From the NCBI RefSeq assembly GCF_037996645.1, contig NZ_JBBMXV010000004.1:459684-523683 (forward strand): DNA of 64,000 nt, in the 5' to 3' direction. Below, one piece after another: positions 8,070 to 17,118 of this stretch. Source of the DNA: Halalkalicoccus tibetensis (GTDB lineage: Archaea; Halobacteriota; Halobacteria; Halobacteriales; Halalkalicoccaceae). The notes below the pieces were generated by a model, which worked only from the letters and a program-made list of their open reading frames with translations, was not told where the DNA came from and did not search any database. Positions within the stretch are counted from its first letter, which is position 1, and each line of letters begins with the position of its first letter. The position numbers and the translations under genes were made by a program.

Positions 8070-8249
8070 GAGGTAGTTGGACGTGAGGGAGCGCTCGACC
8101 AGCGCCTCTCCGGCGATCTCGCGTCGCTCGACGCATCGGTTGAGTCCACGGATGTGCCCGATACCGAAGGTCGTGATAGGGAGATCAGCGGACGGATCGG
8201 GTTCGAGTTCGCGAACTCGACGGCGATGACGATCCTATGGTCACCCTGA
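8070..8249 (+). pseudogene. Orphan open frame, probable gene remnant
   Basis: A 59-codon frame open from a stop at 8067 reads LASLDASVESTDVPDTEG and ends ISGRIGFEFANSTAMTILWS before a TGA. Its acidic composition is that of a real haloarchaeal protein rather than a shadow frame, but there is no start codon near its beginning. I do not recognise the family. It is best read as the tail of a lost gene. The rest of 7936-8271 shows nothing else I can support. Confidence 0.3.
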
Positions 8250-8271
8250 GTTCGAAATCGTTCCCGAGGAT

Positions 8272-8655
8272 CTATAGCTGGTCACGAAGCACGTCAGCGA
8301 CGGCATCGACGATCTCGGTGCCGTGTGTCTCGCGTACCGACTTCGATTGGCCGATCCAAACACCGGTGTGTGTCGAGAGGCGGTTGACGAGCGTCGCATC
8401 GTCGTCGGTGCGGAACCCTTCTCTACCGAGCTCCGCGTACACGTCGGTATCCGTCAGCACGTCGTTGATCGCCTCACAGATCCCGATGCGGAGTTCACGC
8501 GGCGCCTGTCCACCGACTTTGACGTTCTCCGTGCAGGTTCCGTGGAAGCTCACGGCGTAGTCGTACTCGTGTTCGCTCACCTCATCGAGCTGTGGGTACA
8601 ATGCACGGGACATGCTTACATCTGGGTGATAGAAGTCATATGAATGGTTCGTCAA
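8272..8655 (-). CDS. Poly-gamma-glutamate hydrolase family protein, N-terminally short
   Basis: The 127 residues include TNHSYDFYHPDVSMS, YDYAVSFHGTC and a tail with VNRLSTHTGVWIGQ. This pattern fits the poly-gamma-glutamate hydrolase (phage-related PghP/YmaC, DUF867) family. Those zinc enzymes are normally about 200 residues or more, and their N-terminal metal-binding HGG segment is absent here. The apparent start is a TTG inside the conserved region. It may therefore be a truncated, inactive gene, in keeping with the remnants on both sides. Confidence 0.55.
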   Translation of the reverse strand: MTNHSYDFYHPDVSMSRALYPQLDEVSEHEYDYAVSFHGTCTENVKVGGQAPRELRIGICEAINDVLTDTDVYAELGREGFRTDDDATLVNRLSTHTGVWIGQSKSVRETHGTEIVDAVADVLRDQL

Positions 8656-8761
8656 CTCGCTTCCCCGTATGGCAACCCATCGGGGCTGTCGGTCACGATC
8701 GACCCGATGGCACCAGTCCTCCAGCTACGAACGGTGCTCATGGGATACTAAAGGAACGGCG

Positions 8762-8974
8762 TTAGAATATCTGAACGAGGACGATCGTACAGGACTCCTC
8801 GACCCGCAAATCCGCGATCTCCACTCGGTCCGTCTGGAGCATCCGAACGAGCTCGTCCTCGAGAGAGTAGGGTGCTTCGACCAGCAACTCCAGTTCCCGG
8901 TAGAAACCCTCATCCCGGTCAGCAGTTATGGTTATCGGGCCGGCACCTTCGGCACACTGTTTGAAGTTGCGCAC
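8762..8974 (-). CDS. Hypothetical 70-residue protein
   Basis: The short acidic frame (NFKQCAEGAGPITITADRDE and onward, ending IADLRVEESCTIVLVQIF) has a plausible alpha/beta composition but no recognised domain. The start is a GTG. It lies in a stretch rich in gene fragments, upstream of the truncated PGA-hydrolase-like gene and on the same strand, so it may itself be a fragment. Confidence 0.35.
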   Translation of the reverse strand: MRNFKQCAEGAGPITITADRDEGFYRELELLVEAPYSLEDELVRMLQTDRVEIADLRVEESCTIVLVQIF

Positions 8975-9110
8975 TCGTGTCCGATGCCATCCCGATCCGT
9001 GAAAAGTCGCTCCAGCAACATGACGTCAGCCACATCTGAGGTCATAAATGTTTTTTCGTACTTTGAAGCAGGAAACAATTATCTATAATAATTTTACAAC
9101 AATTCGCTAA

Positions 9111-9287
9111 ATCAAAGGCGATTGTAGCTGTATTTCGTGTAATCGGCGACGAACCGAGGAGTCGGCACTCTACCTGATCAGCACCAGACACGGCACCTGC
9201 GTCCAAGAGGATCTCAACTACGGTGCTCGAACACCAGAGGGCGAGCTACAGGCCTTGAACCGGGACCGAAAACGGGAACTCCGTTGA
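9111..9287 (+). pseudogene. C-terminal remnant of an unknown haloarchaeal gene
   Basis: The open frame contains TEESALYLISTRHGTCVQED and ends with LQALNRDRKRELR and a TGA. There is no start codon in a sensible place, and upstream is AT-rich non-coding DNA. The composition looks like real coding sequence. The identity is unknown. Apart from this remnant, 8975-9445 holds only AT-rich spacer and the leader of the next gene. Confidence 0.35.
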
Positions 9288-9445
9288 GTCTACCCATCAG
9301 GCGAGATCACCGAGGAACCCATCCCAGTTATTCGTCTAGACAGACCGGGCACAGCCCCGATAGCGTTCCCGTTTTTTACCGATCCGACCTCGACGAGCGG
9401 CGCGGCGACCGGTATATACGGCTCCCGGTCGAACCGGGCCCACGC

Positions 9446-11245
9446 ATGGAGCGGCGACTACGCGCCGACGGGTGGACGGCCGTCGACGGCGTGGCGGTCC
9501 GGGGACGCGCCTTCGACAGGGGGGCGCTGCTCGCCGACGAGGCCCTCGCGGCGAGGTTCCGGGGCGCCATCGAGGGGGCGGCGCCCGGGGAAGCGCTCGA
9601 CGCCCTCTGCGATACCGCCGACTCGTTGGAGGGGTTCTTCGCGGCGGTCGTCGACGCTCCCCCCGAATTCGAGCGGAGCGCGTATCTCGTCGCCGACGGC
9701 GCGCGGTCGATCCCGCTGTACTACGCGACCGACGGAACGGTCGTCGGCGACCGGGGCCGGGTCGTTCGGGAGGAGACGGGGTCGGGGCGGGATCCGGTAG
9801 CCGAGAGCGAGCTGCTGCTTACCCGCTATGTAACCGGATCGGAGACGGTCTGGTCGCGGGTCCGCGTCACACAGCCCGGCGAGGTCGTCGCCGTCGGCGA
9901 GCGCGGTATCGAGGGACGGACCTATCGCGAGCACTGGCCGGGGGTCGAACGGGCCGATTCGAGCACTCCCGCCGAGGACCGGGTCGCACGGTCGGACCGC
10001 GAGGCGAGGGCGCTACTGCGCGCGGGTCTCGAGACTGCCCTCGATCGAACGGAGCGGATCGCTGAGGACCGTCCGATCGCCGTCCCGCTGTCGGGCGGCC
10101 ACGACTCGCGGCTGCTCGCCGCCTCGCTGGTCGGGCGCGGCCGGGAAGTGATCGGCTTCTCGTTCGGCCGCGTCGGCCATCCCGACGTCGAGGCGAGCCG
10201 CGAGGTCGCCGCCGAGCTCGGGATCGAGTGGCACCACGTGGAGTACTCGTCGGAGGACTGGCGCCGCTGGTATCACGGGGAAGCTTGCCGCAGCTACCGC
10301 GAGGAGGCGTTCGCCGACGCCCTCCCCTTCCTCGCGGAGTGGCCGGCGGTCCGCCGGCTCGTGAGCGAGGACCGGATCCCGTCCGAGGTACTGGTCTGTC
10401 CGGGCCATACCGTCGCGACGCCGAGCGAACGGCTCCCCGGATTCGTCGGGGAGGCCGGTGCTCCCGACGGGGGCGAGACCGGCTGCGGGGTTCCCCAGGA
10501 GGACGATCGGGGCGCGGAGCAGGAGGGGGTCGACCCGTCGGTCGAGGGGCTCGTCGACCACGTGCTGGAGAGCCACTACACGCTTTGGGACTGGGACGAC
10601 CCCCGGTTCGAGGCGGCCGCCCGCGAGCGGGTTCGGCGGGGGCTGCTCGGCGGCCGGGACCCGGACGCGATCGACGGTCCCGCGAGCGCCGCCGCGGCCT
10701 ACGAGCGCTGGGAGTGGCGCGGGCGGATGGCGGCGTTCACGAACGGCGACTGCCGGGTCTACGAGGATCGGGGCCTCGACTGGTGGCTCCCGCTGTGGGA
10801 CCCGGCGTACGTCCGCGCCTGGGAACGGATCTGGCTCGAGGGGCGCCGGGGAAAGCGCCTCCACAGCGAGCTCGCGGTCGAGCGCTACCGCGAGGTCGCC
10901 GATCTCTCGCGGGCGCGGGCGGCCCGCACCGACAGGACGCTCCCGACGATCGACCGGACGCTCTCGCTGCTGCGCCACACCCCCGAACGGGCGTTCACCG
11001 AGCGGGACGGCGAGTGGCTCCCGCCGTTTCTCGCGCCCCGTTCGCGCTTCGGCGAGTCCGGGAGCCACCCGCTCGCGTGGTACGGGGCGGTCGATCCCGT
11101 CCTGCTCGACCGGCTGCCCGACTCTCGGGGGTTCTACGCGCTTCGGGCCCTCGCCGAGACCGGCCGGATCGACTTCCTGGATCCATCGAGCCCGGTCCCC
11201 GACGGGACGGTCATCGAGCTGCCGACCGACGAGGGGTCGGACTGA
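9446..11245 (+). CDS. Asparagine-synthase-like PP-loop protein
   Basis: The 599-residue protein contains the PP-loop SGGHDSR (SGGxDS, about residue 216) of the asparagine synthase C-terminal ATP-pyrophosphatase domain. It also has downstream family segments such as the DWWLPLWDPAYV motif. The N-terminal 180 residues resemble the Ntn glutaminase fold in outline but lack the catalytic Cys at position 2, so it should not use glutamine. Haloarchaeal members of this group are often tied to surface sugar or peptide modification rather than asparagine synthesis. The start at 9446 follows an AT-rich ggtatata stretch about 35 bases upstream. The gene ends 49 bases before the thiamine-type transporter genes. 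Confidence 0.75.
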   Translation: MERRLRADGWTAVDGVAVRGRAFDRGALLADEALAARFRGAIEGAAPGEALDALCDTADSLEGFFAAVVDAPPEFERSAYLVADGARSIPLYYATDGTVVGDRGRVVREETGSGRDPVAESELLLTRYVTGSETVWSRVRVTQPGEVVAVGERGIEGRTYREHWPGVERADSSTPAEDRVARSDREARALLRAGLETALDRTERIAEDRPIAVPLSGGHDSRLLAASLVGRGREVIGFSFGRVGHPDVEASREVAAELGIEWHHVEYSSEDWRRWYHGEACRSYREEAFADALPFLAEWPAVRRLVSEDRIPSEVLVCPGHTVATPSERLPGFVGEAGAPDGGETGCGVPQEDDRGAEQEGVDPSVEGLVDHVLESHYTLWDWDDPRFEAAARERVRRGLLGGRDPDAIDGPASAAAAYERWEWRGRMAAFTNGDCRVYEDRGLDWWLPLWDPAYVRAWERIWLEGRRGKRLHSELAVERYREVADLSRARAARTDRTLPTIDRTLSLLRHTPERAFTERDGEWLPPFLAPRSRFGESGSHPLAWYGAVDPVLLDRLPDSRGFYALRALAETGRIDFLDPSSPVPDGTVIELPTDEGSD

Positions 11246-11294
11246 GCGCTCCGGAACGAGGGGGTTATACATCACCCGGTGTGACCACTCGGTA

Positions 11295-12365
11295 ATGAGA
11301 CGACGAACGTTCCTCGAGTCCGGTGTGGCCGCGACGGCGATCGGGCTCGCGGGCTGCTCGGCGAACCCGGTGGACGACGACGATGCGGACGACGACACGC
11401 TCGCGGTCGCGACCTACGGATCGTTCGTCGACGCCCCGAGCGACAGCCCGGGCGAGTGGATCAAGGACGAGTTCGAGGAGCGCCACGACGTCACCCTCGA
11501 GTGGCACACGCCCGACCAGGAGATCAACTACTACATCGAGCGCCACAACGAGGACGTCGGGATCGAGCCCGAGCTCTACCTGGGGTTCAGCCCCCACGAG
11601 CTCGTGCGCGTCGACCGCAACACCGAGGGCGAACTGTTCACCGAGTGGGACGAGGGGGGCCTGGAGCACGCCGACGACGTCGACGAGGAGTTCTACTTCG
11701 ACCCCCAGGACCGGGCGCTCCCGACCTACAGCAGCTACTGTGCGATCGTCTACGACGGCCGAACCGTCGCGGAGCCCGAGACCTTCGAGGACCTGCTCGA
11801 TCCCGAGTACGAGGGCCAGATCGCGCTCTCGAACCCACAGGAGGGGACGACGGGGCTGCTGTTCCTGCTCTGGACGATCGATCAGTTCGGCGAGGAGGGC
11901 TATCTCGACTACTGGGAGGCGCTGCTCGAGAACGACGTCCGGATCCTCGACTCGTGGGGCGACGTCTACACGCAGTTCGAGGAGGAGGAGGTGCCGGTGA
12001 TCGTCTCCTACTCGAACGACCGGGTCTACGCCGAACGGGACGGCAACGACCTCGAGAAACACCGCGTCTCGCTGCTGAACGACGAGGCCTACGCGAACGT
12101 CTCGGGGATGGGGCGCTTCGCTGACGGGACGAACGACGAGCTGGCCCACGAGTTCGCCGACTTCGTCCTCTCGCCGGAGGTCCAGGCCGTGATCGCCGAG
12201 CGAAACGTCACCGGGCCCGTCAACACCGAGACGGACCTCCCGGAGGTCTACGAGGAGTACGCCCAGATACCCGACGACCCGGTCTTCTTCGACTACGACG
12301 AGCTCGACGAGAACCTCGAGACGTGGCTCGACGGCTGGAGCGACGTGGTCGCCGGTGGCCGATAG
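11295..12365 (+). CDS. thiB: Thiamine-type ABC transporter substrate-binding lipoprotein
   Basis: The 356-residue protein begins with a twin-arginine signal (MRRRTFLESG) and a lipobox ending in GLAGC, so it is exported folded and lipid-anchored outside the membrane. The mature part carries LAVATYGSFVDAPS, TYSSYCAIVYDG, the GTTGLLFLLWTIDQFGEEG segment and the DSWGDVYTQF segment. These match ThiB/TbpA-like thiamine-binding proteins of the iron/thiamine class. It is followed with an 11-base overlap by a fused permease and then by an ATPase, a complete importer. Thiamine or a thiamine precursor is the most likely ligand; related proteins bind iron or spermidine. Confidence 0.8.
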   Translation: MRRRTFLESGVAATAIGLAGCSANPVDDDDADDDTLAVATYGSFVDAPSDSPGEWIKDEFEERHDVTLEWHTPDQEINYYIERHNEDVGIEPELYLGFSPHELVRVDRNTEGELFTEWDEGGLEHADDVDEEFYFDPQDRALPTYSSYCAIVYDGRTVAEPETFEDLLDPEYEGQIALSNPQEGTTGLLFLLWTIDQFGEEGYLDYWEALLENDVRILDSWGDVYTQFEEEEVPVIVSYSNDRVYAERDGNDLEKHRVSLLNDEAYANVSGMGRFADGTNDELAHEFADFVLSPEVQAVIAERNVTGPVNTETDLPEVYEEYAQIPDDPVFFDYDELDENLETWLDGWSDVVAGGR

Positions 12366-14280
12366 CCGCCCGTCGGGGGTCGAGGGCGAGAACGGAAGCG
12401 AGAGCGAAGGCGGAACGCCGGCGATCGGGACGGACGGCGGTCCCGCCCCCATCGGCGGGCCCAATGCGGAGGGCGCGGGCGGCCCGTCCGAGCCCGACGA
12501 CGGGCGGGCCCGCCGGGTCCGCGACGCGCTCGAACGCCGCGCCATCGCGCTGTTCGCGGCCGGGACGACGCTGCTTCTGGTCCTGCTGTTCTACTACCCG
12601 GTCGCCACGGTCCTGATCGAGTCGGTGGTCGTCGAGGGGGCGTTCACGCTCGCGGCCTTCGCGGAGCTGCTTCGAGACCCGTTCTACTTCGGCGACCTCG
12701 CGCGACTGCTGGCCGGGGAGTCGCCCCGCGCGGTCGCGGGCGACGTCCTCGCGGGCCAGCGCCGGCTCGGGATCGTCGGCTTCACCGCCTACCAGGCCGC
12801 ACTGTCGACGCTGCTGAGCCTCGCGCTCGGGCTCCCCGCGGCGTACGTGCTCGCGCGCTACGAGTTCCGGGGCCGCAAAACGCTCCGCTCGCTGACGATC
12901 CTGCCGTTCGTGCTGCCCTCGATCATGGTCGCGATCGGCTTCGTCGCCACCTTCGGGCAGAACGGGACGCTCAACGCGGTCCTCTCCGCCTTCGGGCTCG
13001 GCCCCGTCGAGCTGCTGTTCACGCTGGAGGCGGTGTTGATCGCCCACGCCTTCTACAACGCGCCGCTGGTCGCCCGGGTCACGACCGCCGCCTGGGAGTC
13101 GGTCGACGCGCGGACCGTCGAGACCGCCCGCAGCCTCGGGGCGGGTCCGTTTCGCGCCTTCCGTGACGTGATCGCCCCGCAGCTCTACCCCGCCGTGCTG
13201 ATGGGCGGGGCGCTGACGTTCGTCTTCACCTTCGGGACCTTCCCGATCGTGCTCGCGCTGGGCGGCTTCGAACTGGCGACCGTCGAGGTGTTCGTCTACC
13301 AGCTCGTCCGGGAGCTGAACTACACCGAGGCGGCGGCGCTGGCGATCGTCGAGCTCGCGATCACGCTCGGCGTTCTCTACGCCTACCTGCGCTACGAGGC
13401 GAAGCACACGGTCCGTTCGCGGGGCGTCCGTCCACTGCCTCGAAAATCGTTGCTGCCCGCGAACCCCTCGCTTCGCGAGCTCGTCCCCCGGCTCGGGATC
13501 GGCGTCTACGCCCTCGTCGCGCTGGTCGTGTTCGTCTCGCCGATCGCGAGCATGCTCTATACGAGCGTCACGGGGCCGAGTGGGCTCACCCTCGATCACT
13601 ACCGCTTCCTCATGGAACGGCAGGCGACCGGGGCGGCCTTCCAGGTCCAGCCCTGGCCGGCGATCCGCAACTCGCTGGTCTTCGCCGCGGGCGCGCTGGC
13701 GCTCTCGCTGCCGATGGGCGTGGTGGTCTCGGTGCTGACGACGCGGCGCTATCGCGGCCGGAAGCTCGTCGACGCCGTCTCGATGGCGCCGCTCGCGGTC
13801 TCGGGGATCATCGTCGGGATCGGGCTGTTACGGGGACCGGTCTTCGGCGTCGAGATCGCGGGCTGGCGCTTCGCCGTCGGCGGGGCCGTCGCGATCGTCG
13901 CCGCCCACGCGGTCACCTGCTATCCCTTCGTGGTCCGAACCGTCGCGCCGGGCTTCGAGTCGCTCGACCATCGCCTGATCGAGTCCGCGCGGGCGTTGGG
14001 CGCCTCGCGGGCCCGCGCGCTCGTCGACATCGAGCTCCCGCTGGTCTGGCCGGGGGTGGTCGCGGGCGCGGCGTTCGCGACGGCGATCTCGATCGGCGAG
14101 TTCTCCTCGACGATCGTATTGGCGACCGGCACGGACCAGTACACGATGCCGATCGCCATCGAGCGGTTCATCGGCCGCCGGCTCGGCCCGGCGACCGCCA
14201 TGGGCGTCGTCCTGCTCTTCGTCTCGAGCGTCAGCTTCGTGATCATCGACCGCCTCGGGGGTGAGAGCTTTGGGCTCTGA
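12355..14280 (+). CDS. thiP: Thiamine-type ABC transporter permease, two fused domains
   Basis: The 641-residue protein starts with a 60-residue acidic linker, then has two binding-protein-dependent permease domains in tandem. Each carries the EAA-type loop that contacts the ATPase: ETARSLGAGPFRAFRDVIAP in the first half and ESARALGASRARALVDIELP in the second. About 12 transmembrane segments are visible. Fused permeases of this kind are characteristic of ThiP and of iron transporters. The GTG start at 12355 lies inside the end of the binding-protein gene. The last 20 bases overlap the ATPase gene, so translation is probably coupled. Confidence 0.85.
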   Translation: MADSRPSGVEGENGSESEGGTPAIGTDGGPAPIGGPNAEGAGGPSEPDDGRARRVRDALERRAIALFAAGTTLLLVLLFYYPVATVLIESVVVEGAFTLAAFAELLRDPFYFGDLARLLAGESPRAVAGDVLAGQRRLGIVGFTAYQAALSTLLSLALGLPAAYVLARYEFRGRKTLRSLTILPFVLPSIMVAIGFVATFGQNGTLNAVLSAFGLGPVELLFTLEAVLIAHAFYNAPLVARVTTAAWESVDARTVETARSLGAGPFRAFRDVIAPQLYPAVLMGGALTFVFTFGTFPIVLALGGFELATVEVFVYQLVRELNYTEAAALAIVELAITLGVLYAYLRYEAKHTVRSRGVRPLPRKSLLPANPSLRELVPRLGIGVYALVALVVFVSPIASMLYTSVTGPSGLTLDHYRFLMERQATGAAFQVQPWPAIRNSLVFAAGALALSLPMGVVVSVLTTRRYRGRKLVDAVSMAPLAVSGIIVGIGLLRGPVFGVEIAGWRFAVGGAVAIVAAHAVTCYPFVVRTVAPGFESLDHRLIESARALGASRARALVDIELPLVWPGVVAGAAFATAISIGEFSSTIVLATGTDQYTMPIAIERFIGRRLGPATAMGVVLLFVSSVSFVIIDRLGGESFGL

Positions 14281-15349
14281 GCCGGGCGACGCGCCGGTCG
14301 CGCTCTCGATCGAGGGCGTGTCCGTCGAATACGGGACGACGACCGCCGTCGAGGAGCTCTCGCTGTCGGTCCGGGAGGGCGAGTTCTTCACGCTCGTGGG
14401 GCCCTCGGGCTGCGGGAAGACGACGACCCTGCGCCTGATCGCGGGCTTCGAAGCGCCCGACGGGGGGTCGATCGCCGTCCGGGGCGAGGACGTCTCGGGG
14501 GTCCCGCCCGAGGAGCGCGACGTCGGCGTCGTCTTCCAGAACTACGCGCTCTTTCCCCACATGAGCGTCGCGGAGAACGTCGGCTACGGCCTGAAGTTCG
14601 CGGACCCGCCCGGCGGCGTCTCCCGCGAGCGACGCGTCGAGGAGCTCCTGGAGCTGGTCGACCTCGAGGGGATGGGCGCTCGCGAGCCCGAGCAGCTCTC
14701 GGGCGGCCAGCAACAGCGCGTCGCGATCGCCCGCGCGCTCGCGGCCGGCCCCGACCTCCTGTTGCTCGACGAGCCGATGAGCGCGCTCGACGCGCGGCTT
14801 CGCGAGCGGCTCCGGATGCAGGTGCGTTCGATCCAGCGCGAGCTCGGGATCACGACCGTCTACGTCACCCACGACCAGGAGGAGGCGCTCGCGATCTCCG
14901 ACCGAGTTGCCGTGATGCGTGGCGGGCGCGCGGAGCAGGTCGACTCGCCGCAGGCGATCTACGGGCGACCCCGGACGCGGTTCGTCGCGGAGTTCGTCGG
15001 CGACAACAACGTCTTCGCCGGCGAGGTCGTCGGCCCCGCCGAACGATCCGGGCGATGGGCCGTCCGGGTCGGGAGCGAGACGGTGACGGTCGGTTCCGGC
15101 GACCGCGAACTCTCGGTCGGCGATCGCGTGACGTTCTGTGTCCGTCCCGAGGCGTTCGCGACCGGACTCGATCACAACCGCCTCGAAGCGAGGGTTGAGA
15201 GCGCCGAGTTCCTGGGCGATCGGACCCGGACGCGTCTCGAGTGGCAGGGCCGGGAGCTCCTCGTGTGGACGGACGACCGCCCGGGGGGACGGGTCGCCGT
15301 CGGGTTCCGACCGGAGGACGTACACGTCGTCGACGTCGAGTCGACCTGA
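14261..15349 (+). CDS. Thiamine-type ABC transporter ATPase
   Basis: The 362-residue protein has the full ABC set: Walker A GPSGCGKTT, Q-loop VVFQNYALFPH, signature LSGGQQQRVAIARALA, Walker B LLLLDEPMSALD and switch His in VYVTHDQEEALA. A C-terminal TOBE-like regulatory domain (about residues 245-360) follows, making it closer in size to the Pot/Fbp class than to enterobacterial ThiQ (about 230 residues). The GTG start at 14261 overlaps the permease gene by 20 bases. It powers the importer encoded by the two preceding genes. Confidence 0.85.
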   Translation: MRALGSEPGDAPVALSIEGVSVEYGTTTAVEELSLSVREGEFFTLVGPSGCGKTTTLRLIAGFEAPDGGSIAVRGEDVSGVPPEERDVGVVFQNYALFPHMSVAENVGYGLKFADPPGGVSRERRVEELLELVDLEGMGAREPEQLSGGQQQRVAIARALAAGPDLLLLDEPMSALDARLRERLRMQVRSIQRELGITTVYVTHDQEEALAISDRVAVMRGGRAEQVDSPQAIYGRPRTRFVAEFVGDNNVFAGEVVGPAERSGRWAVRVGSETVTVGSGDRELSVGDRVTFCVRPEAFATGLDHNRLEARVESAEFLGDRTRTRLEWQGRELLVWTDDRPGGRVAVGFRPEDVHVVDVEST

Positions 15350-15370
15350 ACCCCGGCGATTCGTCCCGGT

Positions 15371-16546
15371 CTACGAGAAGAGGGTCCGGAAGAACTCGGC
15401 GATGCCGTCGAGGAACCCCGAGGACTCCTCGTCCTCTTCGTCCCCGTTACCGTCGCTCCCGTCGTCCCCGTCGGCCTCGCTGTCCTCGCTACCCTCACTG
15501 TCCCCGTCCTCATCCGCTCCCTCCCGCTCGGGAGCGTCGAGAACGTCGAACCGATCGAGGGCCTCCTGGAGCGTGACGATCTCGATGTCGCGCTCCTGGG
15601 CCATCTCGATGGCCAGCTCGACGCGCTCGGGGGGCAGCGTCTCGTAGTGGCTGTGGCCCGAGAGGATCCCGAAGTCGGGCTCGTTCGCGACGGTGTCGAG
15701 GAAGTCGGCGATCTCCGCCTCGTCCATCGCGTCCTCCTCGAAGTAGCGCCGCGAGAGATCGAGCGGGTCGGGCTCGTGCTCGGGGTTCAGCCCGACGCCG
15801 TCGTCCTGGGGGACTGCCTCGTAGTACTCGGAGACGAGTTCGCCGACGAGCCCGTCGTCGCGCTCGTAGGTGTGGACGTAGCCCGTCACCTCGCCCTCGC
15901 CCGCGATCTCCTCGAGCTGGGTCCGGGACTCCGCGAGGACCTCCTCGGTGAACTCGTCGGTGTAGCGCACCCGCGTCTCGTAGCCCGCGGTGAAGCTCTC
16001 GCCGAGGGGCTCCTCGAGCTCGAGGTACTGCCCGTCGGCGTCCTCGCCCTGGCCGACGACGGTCGCCTCGGCCTCGCTCTCGTCGTCGAAGACGACCAGC
16101 GGGTCGCCCTCGTAGCGGCCGTGGACGTTCGAGTCGACGTAGATCTCGGCGTCGTCCGCCGCGACGTCCTCGACGATCGGCACCTCGCCGAGCGCGCGGT
16201 GCTCGAGGGTGTGGGACATGACCTCCCAGCCCGCGTCGTACATCTGTTCGAGCTGGCCCGAGTAGAGCCAGTCCTCGGTGGTGTCCATGAGCCCGGGACA
16301 GGCGGCGACGCAGCCGGGCGCGTCGTACTCCTCGTGGGCGTGGAACGTCTGGTGGTAGTCCTCGGCGGGGCTGTCGTCGTAGACGAACACGAGGTAGCCC
16401 GCCGGCTCGTCGTCCTCGGCGTCCTCCTGGGCCGCTCCCGAGCTCGAAACGACCGCCGAGCCGGAGAGCAGCGCCGCGCCGGCGCTGGCCGCCCGCATGA
16501 ACGATCGCCGCGTGGAGCGAAGCGTGCCGCGTGTGCTGTCGGTCAC
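15371..16546 (-). CDS. Secreted polysaccharide deacetylase-like protein
   Basis: The 391-residue protein has a twin-arginine signal (STRRSFMRAASAG) with a hydrophobic stretch ending in GAAQ. The body resembles the NodB/CE4 deacetylase fold: YLVFVYDDSP stands where TFDDG is expected, followed by WEVMSHTLEHRALG with candidate metal His residues, and ILSGHSHYE near the end. Since the canonical double Asp motif is altered, deacetylase activity is uncertain. The last 60 residues form a very acidic Ser/Asp/Glu tail that closes with a hydrophobic FLDGIAEFFRTLFS helix. The GTG at 16546 is preferred because a TTAA-type box lies 27 bases upstream. Confidence 0.65.
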   Translation of the reverse strand: MTDSTRGTLRSTRRSFMRAASAGAALLSGSAVVSSSGAAQEDAEDDEPAGYLVFVYDDSPAEDYHQTFHAHEEYDAPGCVAACPGLMDTTEDWLYSGQLEQMYDAGWEVMSHTLEHRALGEVPIVEDVAADDAEIYVDSNVHGRYEGDPLVVFDDESEAEATVVGQGEDADGQYLELEEPLGESFTAGYETRVRYTDEFTEEVLAESRTQLEEIAGEGEVTGYVHTYERDDGLVGELVSEYYEAVPQDDGVGLNPEHEPDPLDLSRRYFEEDAMDEAEIADFLDTVANEPDFGILSGHSHYETLPPERVELAIEMAQERDIEIVTLQEALDRFDVLDAPEREGADEDGDSEGSEDSEADGDDGSDGNGDEEDEESSGFLDGIAEFFRTLFS

Positions 16547-16570
16547 GGCCGTGACGTATCGGGCGTCGCC

Positions 16571-16576
16571 CTTAAC
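16571..16576 (-). promoter_or_regulatory. TATA-like box of the deacetylase-like gene
   Basis: gttaag on the minus strand is centred about 27 bases before the GTG start at 16546, the spacing expected for a leaderless transcript. Confidence 0.45.
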
Positions 16577-16802
16577 TGTGCGTTGAAGGCTGGCAGCAAC
16601 CCTCATACGGAGCGGTTCGGTTCGAGCCGGAACCGGAGGACAGCGGGCTCGCGAGCCGCCCGCCGGGGCGTGGTCGGTGGTTCGATCGTCGCGACGACGT
16701 CGCACGATCCGAGAGGCCGATGGCGAGTTCCCCCATCGCCCGATCTCTACTAGCACAAAATATATATCTCGTCTAATACAACTGGCGATAGGTAGAGTAC
16801 GC

Positions 16803-17093
16803 ATGCTTCGAGACGGATACCCGACGCTGCAGCCGCCACACGACTGGGTCCGACAGACGGAAGGGGGGCTTCCGACGAGCCCCCGCCGGATCACCCTCGC
16901 ACAGTGGGTGAGCGAGTATCGGGACAGGCTCACCGTCTATCAGCATACCCGTCCGGAGCGGGAGCGAAAACGGTTCTCGGTGGTCTGGGAGCCGGCCGGC
17001 GACGACGCGCCGCGGACCATCTGGGGGAGTTCGCTCGAGCGGACCGAGCCTCATGTCCGGCGGACCTTCGAGCGGGTGAGGGCCCGAGGGTAG
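16803..17093 (+). CDS. Hypothetical 96-residue haloarchaeal protein
   Basis: The protein (MLRDGYPTLQPPHDWVRQTE and onward) is soluble, with no signal or membrane helix. A central ITLAQWVSEYRDRLTVYQ segment is followed by FSVVWEPAG and a C-terminal helix. I know no function for it. The ATG at 16803 is preferred to upstream alternatives because the upstream extension has shadow-frame composition. AT-rich DNA (16755-16785) upstream could hold the promoter. It converges with the repeat-tail membrane gene. Confidence 0.5.
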   Translation: MLRDGYPTLQPPHDWVRQTEGGLPTSPRRITLAQWVSEYRDRLTVYQHTRPERERKRFSVVWEPAGDDAPRTIWGSSLERTEPHVRRTFERVRARG

Positions 17094-17118
17094 CCCCGAT
17101 CCCCGTCGAACGCTCGCG

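Noticed and set aside
8200-8225. Palindromic ttcgagttcgcgaactcgac as a tRNA T-arm
   Set aside because: No acceptor or anticodon stem around it; the bases fall inside an acidic open frame.
12220-13599. A 459-residue minus-strand frame opposite the permease gene
   Set aside because: Asp/Arg/Gln-rich shadow of the fused permease, which has clear helices and EAA motifs on the plus strand.
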